The notes under the pieces: model-generated
What the model was told of the DNA's origin: nothing
Databases searched by the model: none
What the model saw: only the letters and a program-made list of their open reading frames with translations
Assembly (NCBI GenBank): GCA_019038745.1
Contig: JAHOYV010000039.1
Location: 1-42,051 of the forward strand
Direction of reading: 5' to 3'
Length of the DNA stretch: 42,051 nucleotides
Source: Gemmatimonadales bacterium
GTDB lineage: Bacteria > Krumholzibacteriota > Krumholzibacteriia > LZORAL124-64-63
Shown: positions 7,127-14,286 of the stretch, piece by piece
Layout of the letters: every line of letters begins with the position of its first letter
Numbering within the stretch: position 1 is the stretch's first letter
Made by a program: the position numbers and the translations under genes

Positions 7127-7274
7127 GGGCCGGGTGCAGCACTGTTAAGCGCGGTGTAGAGGCAGAGCCACGTACAGGTAACGCGCAGTCAAGTGCCGGC
7201 AGGGTAACAGCAGGGCATGGGCAAGGCAGAGGCAAAGCGTGGCGTAGTTTGGGCGAGGCGCAGTGGAGCGGCGT
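7100..7274 (+). repeat. Degenerate 11-bp periodic G-rich array
   Basis: Sixteen degenerate units step mostly by 11 bases from 7100, one step (7232 to 7242) being 10. The cleanest are 7199 GCAGGGTAACA, 7210 GCAGGGCATGG, 7221 GCAAGGCAGAG, 7232 GCAAAGCGTG, 7242 GCGTAGTTTGG and 7253 GCGAGGCGCAG. Consensus is roughly GCRARGYRNRG, so GC or GT dinucleotides recur at alternating steps of 5 and 6. G is about twice C on this strand in 7181-7280. The first units overlap the 3' codons of the RAMP-like gene. No long plus-strand frame crosses it. It occupies most of the 314-base gap 7127-7440. Confidence 0.6.
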
Positions 7275-7292
7275 GATTTCTCAATAATTATC

Positions 7293-7320
7293 TTGACAAG
7301 CTGCTGGCCGGCTGTATTTT
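7293..7320 (+). promoter_or_regulatory. Sigma70-type promoter
   Basis: A perfect -35 TTGACA at 7293-7298 and a -10 TATTTT at 7315-7320, separated by 16 bases. Transcription would start near 7327-7328, which is the first base of a 12-pair stem in the leader that follows. It lies between the periodic array and the replication gene at 7441. Confidence 0.6.
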
Positions 7321-7327
7321 GAAGTAC

Positions 7328-7428
7328 GATGATCACAATCCTTGATAGTATGTTTTGTTTTCTACCCCCGCCAGAGGTTCGCATTTCTTTCGAGGATTTC
7401 GATCATCACCCTTTGGCGGGGGTTTTTT
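7328..7428 (+). ncRNA. Leader RNA with competing stem and terminator
   Basis: A strong terminator pairs CCCCCGCCAGAGG (7365-7377) with CCTTTGGCGGGGG (7410-7422), 13 pairs with one G-U, followed by six T. A second stem pairs 7328-7334 with 7401-7407 and 7337-7341 with 7394-7398, 12 pairs around a 2x2 internal loop. The two stems interleave, so they are either mutually exclusive (attenuator or riboswitch logic) or form a long pseudoknot. The region is the untranslated leader of the replication gene at 7441, whose own ribosome site (AGGTG) is weak. Confidence 0.55.
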
Positions 7429-7440
7429 ATAGGTGCAGTT

Positions 7441-8316
7441 ATGAAAAACACCCCTGCATTTCAGTATTATCCCGCTGACCTAATCAGCGACCCGGACGTA
7501 ATGTCATGGAATATGGAGGAAGTTGGATGCTACTGGTGGTTGATTTCTGCGATGTGGTTAAATGGAGGCAAACTGCAAAATAATGAAACAATTTTGCGCC
7601 GTTTAACGCGCATAAATGGAAAAAAAAAGTGGAAAAAAATCTGGGAAACGATCAACGTCAAGTTTCAAGTGAACCCGGATTGCATCACACACAAACGAGT
7701 AACTCACGAGATGGAAGTACAGGCAGAGAAAAGGCTTAGCAGAAAAAACGCTGGGAAAAAGGGTGCTAAAAAGCGATGGCAAACAGATAGCAATGCCATA
7801 GTTTTGCCAATGGCAAACGATAGCACTTCATCTTCATCTTCATCTTCTTTAGCTACTAACAACAACAACGCGTGCGCGGAAAATGGCAAAGCTATGGCAA
7901 AAGAAGCCGAAGAAATCGACGACGTCGTCTTCCCGGAGACTCTCCAGACTCAACCAATCGAGCCGCTCGTCGATGAGTTGATTGCCAAGTGGGATTCATT
8001 CGCCGCCAAGAAAAGCAACGGCTCGGTTCTGGCGGTTCAGTCCGAGCTTTCGCGAGTCCTGATGCAGACCGACCCGGTAATCCCATTCTCGGACGTGCTG
8101 GCGGCTATGGATAATTACCGGACGGCGTTGGCGTTGCCGGATAGCCAGGCACCGCAGCATCAGTGCGCCAATTGGCTATCGAAGCACCTCAAGAAATATC
8201 TGCTGGGCTATTTCGACGTCGATCATTACGACGCAGCCAGGTACGGCCCGCCCAAGAAACCGAAACGAGAGCCGATTGCGGATCGTATTGCAAGACTGGA
8301 GGCCGAAAATGGATAG
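7441..8316 (+). CDS. DUF1376-type replication protein
   Basis: A 291-residue protein. Residues 6-90 match the DUF1376 (YdaU-like) pattern: FQYYPADLISDPDVMSW, then MEEVGCYWWLISAMWLNGGKL and a TRINGKKKWKKIW helix, a winged-helix domain typical of phage replication initiators. A low-complexity linker follows (Ser run near 125, Asn run near 137). The C-terminal part (LIAKWDSFAAKKSNGS onward) ends in a helix and a basic tail. It probably binds the origin and recruits host replication proteins. ATG 7441 is chosen after the leader terminator; an upstream in-frame start at 7342 would run through that terminator hairpin. Confidence 0.75.
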   Translation: MKNTPAFQYYPADLISDPDVMSWNMEEVGCYWWLISAMWLNGGKLQNNETILRRLTRINGKKKWKKIWETINVKFQVNPDCITHKRVTHEMEVQAEKRLSRKNAGKKGAKKRWQTDSNAIVLPMANDSTSSSSSSSLATNNNNACAENGKAMAKEAEEIDDVVFPETLQTQPIEPLVDELIAKWDSFAAKKSNGSVLAVQSELSRVLMQTDPVIPFSDVLAAMDNYRTALALPDSQAPQHQCANWLSKHLKKYLLGYFDVDHYDAARYGPPKKPKREPIADRIARLEAENG

Positions 8317-8746
8317 TATTCAAGCCGGACAATTCGTCGCGTTATTGGAGGAGCTATGGGAGAAGTACGACTGGTCGCCGACTACTCGTGAGTTGGTGCT
8401 CTGGATGCGTGAGTTGCCAAAGTACGACTACGACCGGGCGATAGCCCTGGTTGAAATCTGGTATACACACGAGAAAATCAAGGCTCGTGAGCCGGTCATG
8501 GGCGCGGTATTAGACGCTATCGCCAACGCCAAACTCGCATCGCCGGTTCGACGGCAGGTGAAGCGGGCCACCGGCACTGCAGGCCCGCGCGGTCGGCAAG
8601 CGGCGCGATTGGCAGCCGAGAAGATATTGGCTGGCCCCGACAGCCCTGCCAAGTGCTTCCTGCTGGCGCGCCGCGAAGTCGCTGAGTTTGCGAGGCGGTC
8701 ACAAATAGCCCAAGAATCGACAATCAATGATGGGATACCGTCCTAA
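8309..8746 (+). CDS. Hypothetical protein, possible helicase-loader-like
   Basis: A 145-residue protein. The helical N-terminal half (FVALLEELWEKYDWSPTT, then ELPKYDYDRAIALVEIW) resembles small phage loader proteins of the G39P type in length and helix spacing, and the gene directly follows a replication initiator, but there is no firm motif. The C-terminal half is Arg/Ala-rich and basic. GGAGG at 8298-8302 sits 6 bases before ATG 8309, and the start overlaps the previous stop by 8 bases, so the two genes are coupled. Confidence 0.6.
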   Translation: MDSIQAGQFVALLEELWEKYDWSPTTRELVLWMRELPKYDYDRAIALVEIWYTHEKIKAREPVMGAVLDAIANAKLASPVRRQVKRATGTAGPRGRQAARLAAEKILAGPDSPAKCFLLARREVAEFARRSQIAQESTINDGIPS

Positions 8747-8759
8747 AAAAGGAAAGATC

Positions 8760-9182
8760 ATGGTGAATAACGAAACCGAAATCAGCAAAACCAATCTGGA
8801 TCACCTCATCGACGCAATTGGCCCCGGCCCAGCAGTTCAAACGATGATGGCCCTTGCGCTTCAAACGCCCGTGCTCAAGTGTGCGTTGCTGCTCAGCGAG
8901 CGCTGCGGCTATATTTTGCAGTGCTCGTGTCTCGGACGTGCTCTCCATTTCGTGCAGTTTTGTCTCGACGAGAATATGATTGATATCGCCATTCTTAAAT
9001 CCGACGAGCACAAAAAAGACGGCGTCAAGCTCAGCACGCCGAAAAGCTTGCTCGACGAAGGCGAGATTACAGCGAGGATGACCAGTCCAATGTTCTTGGC
9101 GTATGCGGCGGTGGCGGCTACTGCCGAAGCCGAACTTACCTTTGAAATTATCCGAAAACGAGAAGAACAGGAAGGCGAATAA
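8760..9182 (+). CDS. Hypothetical protein
   Basis: A 140-residue protein of unknown function, largely helical, with a central segment rich in Leu, Cys and Ala (SERCGYILQCSCLGRALHFVQF). ATG 8760 is preferred because AAAGGAAAG lies just upstream; an in-frame ATG at 8727 lacks a ribosome site. The stop TAA shares its last base with the start of the next gene. Membership of the replication operon is the only functional hint. Confidence 0.65.
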   Translation: MVNNETEISKTNLDHLIDAIGPGPAVQTMMALALQTPVLKCALLLSERCGYILQCSCLGRALHFVQFCLDENMIDIAILKSDEHKKDGVKLSTPKSLLDEGEITARMTSPMFLAYAAVAATAEAELTFEIIRKREEQEGE

Positions 9183-9622
9183 TGCGAAAACATAAATACA
9201 GAGTATGGAACAAGGTCTCTGGGGAGTTCACTTACTTCGATACTCTTGTGGTGACCCTAGATAAAGACTACCCGATTGCATTCAAAAATGTTTCGGATAC
9301 CAGGAGAATGATTACGGGCTACGGCGAGCAAGAGGACTACATCGGCCTCAAGGACAAGAACGGCGTGGAGATATACGAGGGGGATATTGACGAAAAAGGA
9401 TTTCTGTTCACTTTCAACACTGAAATGGGTGGCTGGTATAGAACACGGGGTGGCTATAGCTTCGGATGGCACGAAATGGCAGTCAAAAAGGGGAGATTGC
9501 CGTTTAAGATTGTTGGTAACGTCCATCAGGATAGTCACTTACTTGAATATCCCGAATCACTCGATTACCCAAAGTCGCAGGATGATAAACCAGAGATAAA
9601 AGGGGAAGCCGATGACTTTTAG
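9182..9622 (+). CDS. YopX-like phage protein
   Basis: A 146-residue protein with the YopX plan: an N-terminal YRVWNKVSGEFTYFD, a middle IGLKDKNGVEIYEGDI and a C-terminal FKIVGNVHQDSHLLE. The phrase 'GLKDKNG-x-IYEGDI' followed by 'GNVHQ' is diagnostic for the family. Its biochemical role is unknown. It starts on the last base of the previous stop and overlaps the next gene by 11 bases. Confidence 0.9.
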   Translation: MRKHKYRVWNKVSGEFTYFDTLVVTLDKDYPIAFKNVSDTRRMITGYGEQEDYIGLKDKNGVEIYEGDIDEKGFLFTFNTEMGGWYRTRGGYSFGWHEMAVKKGRLPFKIVGNVHQDSHLLEYPESLDYPKSQDDKPEIKGEADDF

Positions 9623-9944
9623 CGAAGAATGCGAGCTTGACGAAGCGTGGAAACAGTGCTTGGAAATGTGGAAGTGGATTGCCGGCCAGGACGGCGAAGT
9701 CACAACCCTAAAAGAAGAATGGATGAGGCAAACTGATAACTATGGGCGTATACGCGACAACTGCTATTTCTGTCACTATAGCGCCGACGACGGAGATGAA
9801 TGCGACTGTTATCATTGCCCTGGAGTACTAGTTGACCCCACTTTCAACTGTCATTACCCAACCTATCACTACGAATACTCGCCGTTGGAGTTCTATCAGA
9901 AGCTCTTGGAGCTCGATGCCATAAGGAGGGGTGGCAATGACTAA
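9612..9944 (+). CDS. Hypothetical Cys/His-containing protein
   Basis: A 110-residue acidic protein. CYFC with a downstream His, then CDCYHC and a later CHYPTYHYE, suggest a zinc site. The rest is helical and Trp/Glu-rich. The ribosome site is AAAGGGG before ATG 9612. Both ends overlap neighbours, so it belongs to the same polycistron as the YopX-like and DUF1064 genes. No family recognised. Confidence 0.65.
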   Translation: MTFSEECELDEAWKQCLEMWKWIAGQDGEVTTLKEEWMRQTDNYGRIRDNCYFCHYSADDGDECDCYHCPGVLVDPTFNCHYPTYHYEYSPLEFYQKLLELDAIRRGGND

Positions 9945-10383
9945 ATACGGAAACGATCCACACAAAGCCATAATCAACGGCGAGACGTATTCTTTCCGCT
10001 CGAAACTGGAGCATCGGTATGCCGGATATCTCGAATTACTGAGACGCGCGGATGAGATTGAAGGCTGGGAATACGAGCCGGAATACTACGATTTCGAGGA
10101 AATCGACCACGGCGTGACGCGATACCTACCTGACTTCAAAGTGTTCTATGCCGACAAAACATTCGAGTTGCACGAATGCAAGGGCGCGTTGGACGGCAAG
10201 AGTAAAACCAAGTTGCGCCGGATGCGAAAGTATTACCCGGATATCCATATCGTGCTCGTGATCGACAGATTGCCCGCCGGTAGGACGGCAAAGAGTCGGC
10301 ACAGGCGTTCGCAGATTCTTGACCTGTGCGGCAAACATGGCATTCAACTATTCCAGATCAGCACACTTTCAATTATGAGGTGA
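9937..10383 (+). CDS. DUF1064 PD-(D/E)XK-type nuclease
   Basis: A 148-residue protein matching DUF1064. The motif order is SKLEHRYAGYLELL (catalytic Glu in the first helix), YEPEYYDFEE, RYLPDFKVFY (catalytic Asp) and FELHECKGALDG (E-x-K), followed by KLRRMRKYYPDIHIVLV. This is a PD-(D/E)XK nuclease fold; members are suspected to process recombination intermediates. AGGAGG at 9924-9929 points to ATG 9937 rather than the GTG at 9931, which is only one base away. Confidence 0.88.
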   Translation: MTKYGNDPHKAIINGETYSFRSKLEHRYAGYLELLRRADEIEGWEYEPEYYDFEEIDHGVTRYLPDFKVFYADKTFELHECKGALDGKSKTKLRRMRKYYPDIHIVLVIDRLPAGRTAKSRHRRSQILDLCGKHGIQLFQISTLSIMR

Positions 10384-10385
10384 AG

Positions 10386-11216
10386 ATGATGACCGAACGA
10401 GTTTCAGGAACCCGCGAATGGTCGGGGCATTCAATGAACATCGGCGTGGGCTGCTCGAACAATTGTCGCTACTGCTACGCTAGGGCCGGCCAGCGGCGAT
10501 GGCAACGTGAAAATTGGCTCAACTGGCACAAGGGCTTTGTGTTCAATCCAAAATGGTACGACAAGTGGATGAAGACGAACCGGGCCAAAAAGAAGGGCAT
10601 TATGACCCCGACGCAGCACGATATTACAGAGGATAACTGGGAGAAAATGCGGGATGTTATTCTCCACAATCACGGACTCGGCAGCCGCATCCTGATTGTG
10701 AGCAAGGGCGGTAGAGGGCTTGAGTTGTTGGCGCATAGTCTTATGCAAAGCACTTGGATAGGCAATCGCGGCAAGATTGAGATTCGCATCAGCATCGGTT
10801 CGACCCAAAACGAAACTCTTGCATTTTGGGAGCCCGGCGCTCCTGGATACGAGATAAGAAAATATGACTTAAAACTTGCGTATGATTTAGATTTCAACAC
10901 GAGCGTTTCGTGCGAACCCTATCTGAGCACTGCGGACGATTTAATCAGGCTGATTGCCAAGGTGAGATTGTATTGCACGCAAGGCATCTGGATCGGGCCG
11001 CTCAACAAACTCAACGAGCGAGTGAATTTCCAAGCCATAACAGCAGAAGAAAACAAGCGATTTGTTCAGCCCGTGCTCGACAACCAGACCCCCGAAAGCG
11101 TCGGGCGAATTCACGATATGATCGGGAGTTTTTGCGAAGCAGATGAATGGCACGGTGTGCATTACAAGTGCGAATTCCGCGAATTGTTAAACAAACATCA
11201 AGAACAGGAGGCGTAA
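10386..11216 (+). CDS. Radical SAM protein (SplB/DUF5131-like)
   Basis: A 276-residue protein. Residues 23-30 are CSNNCRYC, the CX3CX2C motif that binds a [4Fe-4S] cluster and S-adenosylmethionine. Later motifs (IEIRISIGST, FWEPGAPGYEIRKYDLKLAYD, then TSVSCEPYLS) match spore-photoproduct-lyase-like and phage DUF5131 proteins. The substrate is unknown; DNA modification or repair is plausible. ATG 10386 is followed by a second ATG at 10389, either of which could be used. It begins 2 bases after the DUF1064 stop. Confidence 0.82.
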   Translation: MMTERVSGTREWSGHSMNIGVGCSNNCRYCYARAGQRRWQRENWLNWHKGFVFNPKWYDKWMKTNRAKKKGIMTPTQHDITEDNWEKMRDVILHNHGLGSRILIVSKGGRGLELLAHSLMQSTWIGNRGKIEIRISIGSTQNETLAFWEPGAPGYEIRKYDLKLAYDLDFNTSVSCEPYLSTADDLIRLIAKVRLYCTQGIWIGPLNKLNERVNFQAITAEENKRFVQPVLDNQTPESVGRIHDMIGSFCEADEWHGVHYKCEFRELLNKHQEQEA

Positions 11217-11219
11217 AGA

Positions 11220-11696
11220 ATGGAGATTAAAACCCATCATTGCGAATTGTGCGGCGACAGAATCCCGGATTGTGACGTCGTGGAAAGTAGCCAGATGCCA
11301 AGATATATCCTGCCGGTACCCGGAGGTATCCACACCCGAACGATCACCATAGATATAATATTTAGCGTGCATGGCCAACATGCTTTGCCGGAACCAGTGA
11401 AGGGCAATAGGCTCGCCGCCTTGTGCAAAGAATGCAAAATGAACGTGATGAATCGCTATTCAGGCGTCGTGCGAGACACAGACGCCATCGCTGACCTAAA
11501 TACACAACTCGCCGATGCCATAAATGCACTGCGTTCGCTTGCTCGCAAAGATAAGTGCGAGCAGTGCGTCAATAACGGCAAAAGCGTAGACTGTGATTGT
11601 TGCAGGTGTCTTCGCGACGATGCGGCGGCTTCTTATCGCAAGATTACCGGTAAGTCGGCGATGATCGGACCGAAGGGGGGCGGCGATGCAGAATAA
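11220..11696 (+). CDS. Hypothetical protein with two zinc-finger-like regions
   Basis: A 158-residue protein. An N-terminal CELCGD pairs plausibly with a later CKEC (about residue 70), and the C-terminal region has CEQC and a CDCCRC cluster. Between them is a short helix (IADLNTQLADAINALRSL) that could form a coiled coil. The plan suggests two metal-binding modules joined by a helix, otherwise unrecognised. The ribosome site is AGGAGG directly before the start; the 3' end overlaps the next gene by 11 bases. Confidence 0.65.
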   Translation: MEIKTHHCELCGDRIPDCDVVESSQMPRYILPVPGGIHTRTITIDIIFSVHGQHALPEPVKGNRLAALCKECKMNVMNRYSGVVRDTDAIADLNTQLADAINALRSLARKDKCEQCVNNGKSVDCDCCRCLRDDAAASYRKITGKSAMIGPKGGGDAE

Positions 11697-12048
11697 AAAA
11701 AGCGTACGCGATACATTCTCGGATATTGCCTATGAGGGCCGGTTCGACGGCGATTCAAGAGAAGATGGATTCAACGCCGAAATCTATCTCGGCCAGGTGC
11801 GATTCCGCGTGCAGGTCTCGTGGTGCGACAACTGGGAGCACGTAAGCGTAAGCGTTGTCGGCAATCGCAAGGCGACGCCGACGTGGGATGAAATGTGCGC
11901 TATCAAAGATATGATATTCGCCCCGGACGAATGCGTGATCCAATATCACCCACCGGCCAGCGATTACGTCAATACGCACCCCGGTGTTTTGCACCTCTGG
12001 CGGCCTGTGAACGGCGAAATACCCATGCCGCCGAAATGGATGGTCTAA
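11686..12048 (+). CDS. Conserved phage protein (DUF7694-like)
   Basis: A 120-residue protein. The second half carries the pattern PTWDEMCAIKDMIF, CVIQYHPPASDYVN and LHLWRPVNGEIPMPP, which I associate with a conserved phage family (DUF7694, from memory). The first half is a beta-rich region (FRVQVSWCDNWEHVSVSVV). No activity is known. A sigma70-like promoter follows its stop, so transcription may be reinforced for the ParB-like gene downstream. Confidence 0.7.
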   Translation: MQNKKSVRDTFSDIAYEGRFDGDSREDGFNAEIYLGQVRFRVQVSWCDNWEHVSVSVVGNRKATPTWDEMCAIKDMIFAPDECVIQYHPPASDYVNTHPGVLHLWRPVNGEIPMPPKWMV

Positions 12049-12056
12049 ATTTAGAC

Positions 12057-12083
12057 TTGACACTAATTCCCTGTTGATATCAT
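12057..12083 (+). promoter_or_regulatory. Candidate sigma70-type promoter
   Basis: TTGACA at 12057-12062 and TATCAT at 12078-12083 with a short 15-base spacer. It lies in an A/T-rich 63-base gap before the ParB-like gene, one of the few gaps in this part of the genome. The short spacer lowers confidence. Confidence 0.4.
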
Positions 12084-12111
12084 AGTATTTGAGGTTATTA
12101 AGGAGAATCCT

Positions 12112-12708
12112 ATGGCAAGCACGACAGGCGTTCCAATCGACGTGCATTGCTCGCACGACAAACTCGTCGATACTGGCAAGCTCAGACCCAACCCGATCAA
12201 TCCCAATACGCACCCCCCCGAACAAGTGGCGAAACTGGCACGGTTGCTACTGCATCACGGTTGGAGGCATCCGATCACCGTCTCCAAGCGTTCTGGGCTG
12301 GTCGTAGCGGGCCACTGTCGGCTACTGGCGGCCCTTGAGTTGAAATGCGATAAAGTGCCGGTCGATTATCAAGAGTTCGATTCAGAGGCCCAGGAGTGGG
12401 CTGTGCTGGCCTCTGACAACATCGTCGCCGAGCTTGCAATTACAGACGGCGGAAAGATGGCCGATGGTCTCGTAATGCTCGATCAGGCCGGGATAGATAG
12501 CCCATTGCCGGAACTCACCGCCCTTGACCTTGCAGAAATCGAGGCGTTTATCGACGGCCCCACGGGCTTGCCCCAAGGAAATGACGGCTCAGGAACCCAG
12601 ATTCCCGATTCGAGCTTCGGTGTTATGGTCGAATGCGGCGACGAAGCCGAGCAGAAAAGGGCATTTGAACTGCTCAAGAAAAAAGGGTTCTCGTGCCGAT
12701 CGGTATGA
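12112..12708 (+). CDS. ParB/Srx-fold nuclease-like protein
   Basis: A 198-residue protein. The first 100 residues follow the ParB N-terminal domain: KLRPNPINPNTHPPEQVAKL, then GWRHPITVSK and VVAGHCRLLAALEL, in which the last replaces the usual G-x-R-R box with G-H-C-R. Such proteins are common next to phage terminase genes and may act as nucleases or CTP-dependent switches. A C-terminal extension is strand-helix (FGVMVECGDEAEQKRAFELL). AAGGAGAATCC precedes the start. Confidence 0.82.
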   Translation: MASTTGVPIDVHCSHDKLVDTGKLRPNPINPNTHPPEQVAKLARLLLHHGWRHPITVSKRSGLVVAGHCRLLAALELKCDKVPVDYQEFDSEAQEWAVLASDNIVAELAITDGGKMADGLVMLDQAGIDSPLPELTALDLAEIEAFIDGPTGLPQGNDGSGTQIPDSSFGVMVECGDEAEQKRAFELLKKKGFSCRSV

Positions 12709-12722
12709 TTAGGAGGTGAACA

Positions 12723-13049
12723 ATGTCGTCACAGATAAGACTATTGCAAGATGTTTGGGTGCTGCATATTGACGACCAAGTGGTCGGCGAAGTCTATTCG
12801 TATGGATCATCGCGTACACATAAGGGAGAGATTGATACAATTACAATTGTTGTTTGTCAGCAAGAAGGAAATTTCTGGGATTATTGGTCCTATCTTGACG
12901 GCCAGAGACGAATTCTGTCAGTCGTGTGCGGCGACGAAACAATAGAAACGGAAGGGGTGTTGGAAATGGCTGCACCAGATACGGCGATGTTTTTAACGCT
13001 CAGTTTTCGAGTATTTCGGACAGGAGAAAACAATGCTATTGAGACGTGA
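12723..13049 (+). CDS. Hypothetical protein, paralogue of the next gene
   Basis: A 108-residue beta-rich protein with no signal peptide. Its N-terminus (DVWVLHIDDQVVGEVYS) aligns with residues about 51-67 of the following Tat-signal protein (DVWKVYIDGQRVGPVLS), and both end in a LSFRVF/VRFSVS strand, so the two are probably a tandem duplication. Strong ribosome site AGGAGGTGAAC. It overlaps the next gene by 17 bases. Function unknown. Confidence 0.65.
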   Translation: MSSQIRLLQDVWVLHIDDQVVGEVYSYGSSRTHKGEIDTITIVVCQQEGNFWDYWSYLDGQRRILSVVCGDETIETEGVLEMAAPDTAMFLTLSFRVFRTGENNAIET

Positions 13050-13530
13050 ATTTATGAAACTGGCCGGGGCCCTGGCAATCATCCCCCGTGGAATCCTCGA
13101 AAAATCAGCGCCACCCCCCGCAGTTGAACCAGCAGAACCCGCACGCCAAAGCGAAGACAGAGATTGCGGCGAGGACTCCGACGTCTGGAAAGTCTACATC
13201 GACGGCCAGAGAGTTGGCCCAGTCCTCTCGTGTGTATTTGAAAGCAAAATGCCAAATTGCTTTCAAATCAAGGGCACTTCAACGTCCGATATGTTTCCGG
13301 TCGATGTGATCGAGATGGCAATTGTCGGGTGTAATGAAGGCAATTTGGAGATCATACTAGGCGGCCGTCTTCGCGTTCTAACTATACAATCAGGGAATAC
13401 GAGATATAGTGCAGTGGCTAGGCTAAAGGGAACAGATTTTTTTGGGCGCCATCGTAATTCAACCGAAGTTGGTGTTCTCCAAGTCCGATTCTCAGTATCT
13501 AATTTCAGAGAATATTACGTTGAAGAATAG
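13033..13530 (+). CDS. Probable Tat-exported protein
   Basis: A 165-residue protein. It begins with MLLRREFMKLAGALAII, closely matching the twin-arginine export consensus RRxFxK followed by a hydrophobic stretch, and then a Pro-rich linker up to about residue 50. The remainder is a beta-rich domain paralogous to the protein at 12723. Export by the host Tat system is inferred from the motif. AGGAG precedes ATG 13033. The 3' end overlaps the terminase small-subunit gene. Confidence 0.65.
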   Translation: MLLRREFMKLAGALAIIPRGILEKSAPPPAVEPAEPARQSEDRDCGEDSDVWKVYIDGQRVGPVLSCVFESKMPNCFQIKGTSTSDMFPVDVIEMAIVGCNEGNLEIILGGRLRVLTIQSGNTRYSAVARLKGTDFFGRHRNSTEVGVLQVRFSVSNFREYYVEE

Positions 13531-13999
13531 AAGTGGACGAAAAATAACGCGGGTACAACGCACGGCCATGTATCAGGCGTGGCTCGAAAAACCCACTGTG
13601 AATTACGTGGTGAAGAAGTGCGGTTTTCACCGGACAACAGTGGAGAGATACCGCCGAGAGGATAAGTGGGACGAAAAAGCCGAGATCGTTTCGCACAAGA
13701 TCGACACCAAAGTTGGCGAAATGATGGTGACGGAGAACGCGAAATACATCACAATCGCCGAGGGCGTGGTCAACGTCTTCGCTAAATCCCTCGTCGGCCA
13801 TGTAAGTGAGAACTGCCCGCATTGCGGCGGCGCCGTGATTATTCAGGTTCCCAATCCTAAGATCGGCCCCGGCGATTTCGGGGCTATGGTGGCGCTCGTC
13901 AAGAGCTTGCGGCGGGAAGATAAATCGCAGGATGAACGCAAAATCATTATTGAGCACGTGTATCCTGAAGGGTACGAACCAAAAGGAGAAGCAAAATGA
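13520..13999 (+). CDS. Putative small terminase subunit
   Basis: A protein of about 159 residues with a basic N-terminus and a helix-turn-helix (YQAWLEKPTVNYVVKKCGFHRTTVERYRRE) of the kind that recognises packaging sites. A C-terminal zinc pair CPHC is followed by a helical segment (GAMVALVKSLRRED). It lies two genes before the large terminase. The start is uncertain: TTG 13520 keeps the basic residues before the helix-turn-helix, while the first ATG is 13568 and would trim it. No strong ribosome site distinguishes them. Confidence 0.7.
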   Translation: MKNRSGRKITRVQRTAMYQAWLEKPTVNYVVKKCGFHRTTVERYRREDKWDEKAEIVSHKIDTKVGEMMVTENAKYITIAEGVVNVFAKSLVGHVSENCPHCGGAVIIQVPNPKIGPGDFGAMVALVKSLRREDKSQDERKIIIEHVYPEGYEPKGEAK

Positions 14000-14283
14000 G
14001 CAAGGAAAACACAGTAGAATTAGGAATGTTAGTACGCGATAAAATCACCGGTTTCGAGGGCATCGCTTTCGCTGAAACACGGTGGATACATGGTTGCACG
14101 CGGATTCAGGTGCAGCCAAGAGTGATGCACGAGGGTAAGCCCATTGACCCCAGATGGTTCGACGTGCCGCAACTGGAGATTGTATCGGCAGAGATTGCTA
14201 TCGCGCCTGATGCGGAGCCAGAGGGCAAAAAGCCTGGTGGGCCTCAAAGCGACCCCGTTCGCATGACGGGAGCGAGCCGGTAA
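13996..14283 (+). CDS. Conserved small protein next to terminase
   Basis: A 95-residue protein. The pattern LGMLVRDKITGFEGIAFAE, then GCTRIQVQPRVMHEGKPIDP and WFDVPQLEIV is that of a small phage family often found beside terminase genes, with an SH3-like strand content. The tail (GGPQSDPVR) is disordered. Function unknown; a packaging accessory is suggested only by position. It starts in an ATGA overlap with the previous stop after AAAAGGAGAAG. Confidence 0.75.
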   Translation: MSKENTVELGMLVRDKITGFEGIAFAETRWIHGCTRIQVQPRVMHEGKPIDPRWFDVPQLEIVSAEIAIAPDAEPEGKKPGGPQSDPVRMTGASR

Positions 14284-14286
14284 CGA

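Noticed and set aside
7100..7274. CRISPR array
   Set aside because: Units are 11 bases and degenerate, with no conserved long repeat or unique spacers.
7145..7384. Minus-strand 79-residue frame through the periodic array
   Set aside because: Hydrophobic Leu-rich appearance results from the complement of the G-rich repeat; no ribosome site.
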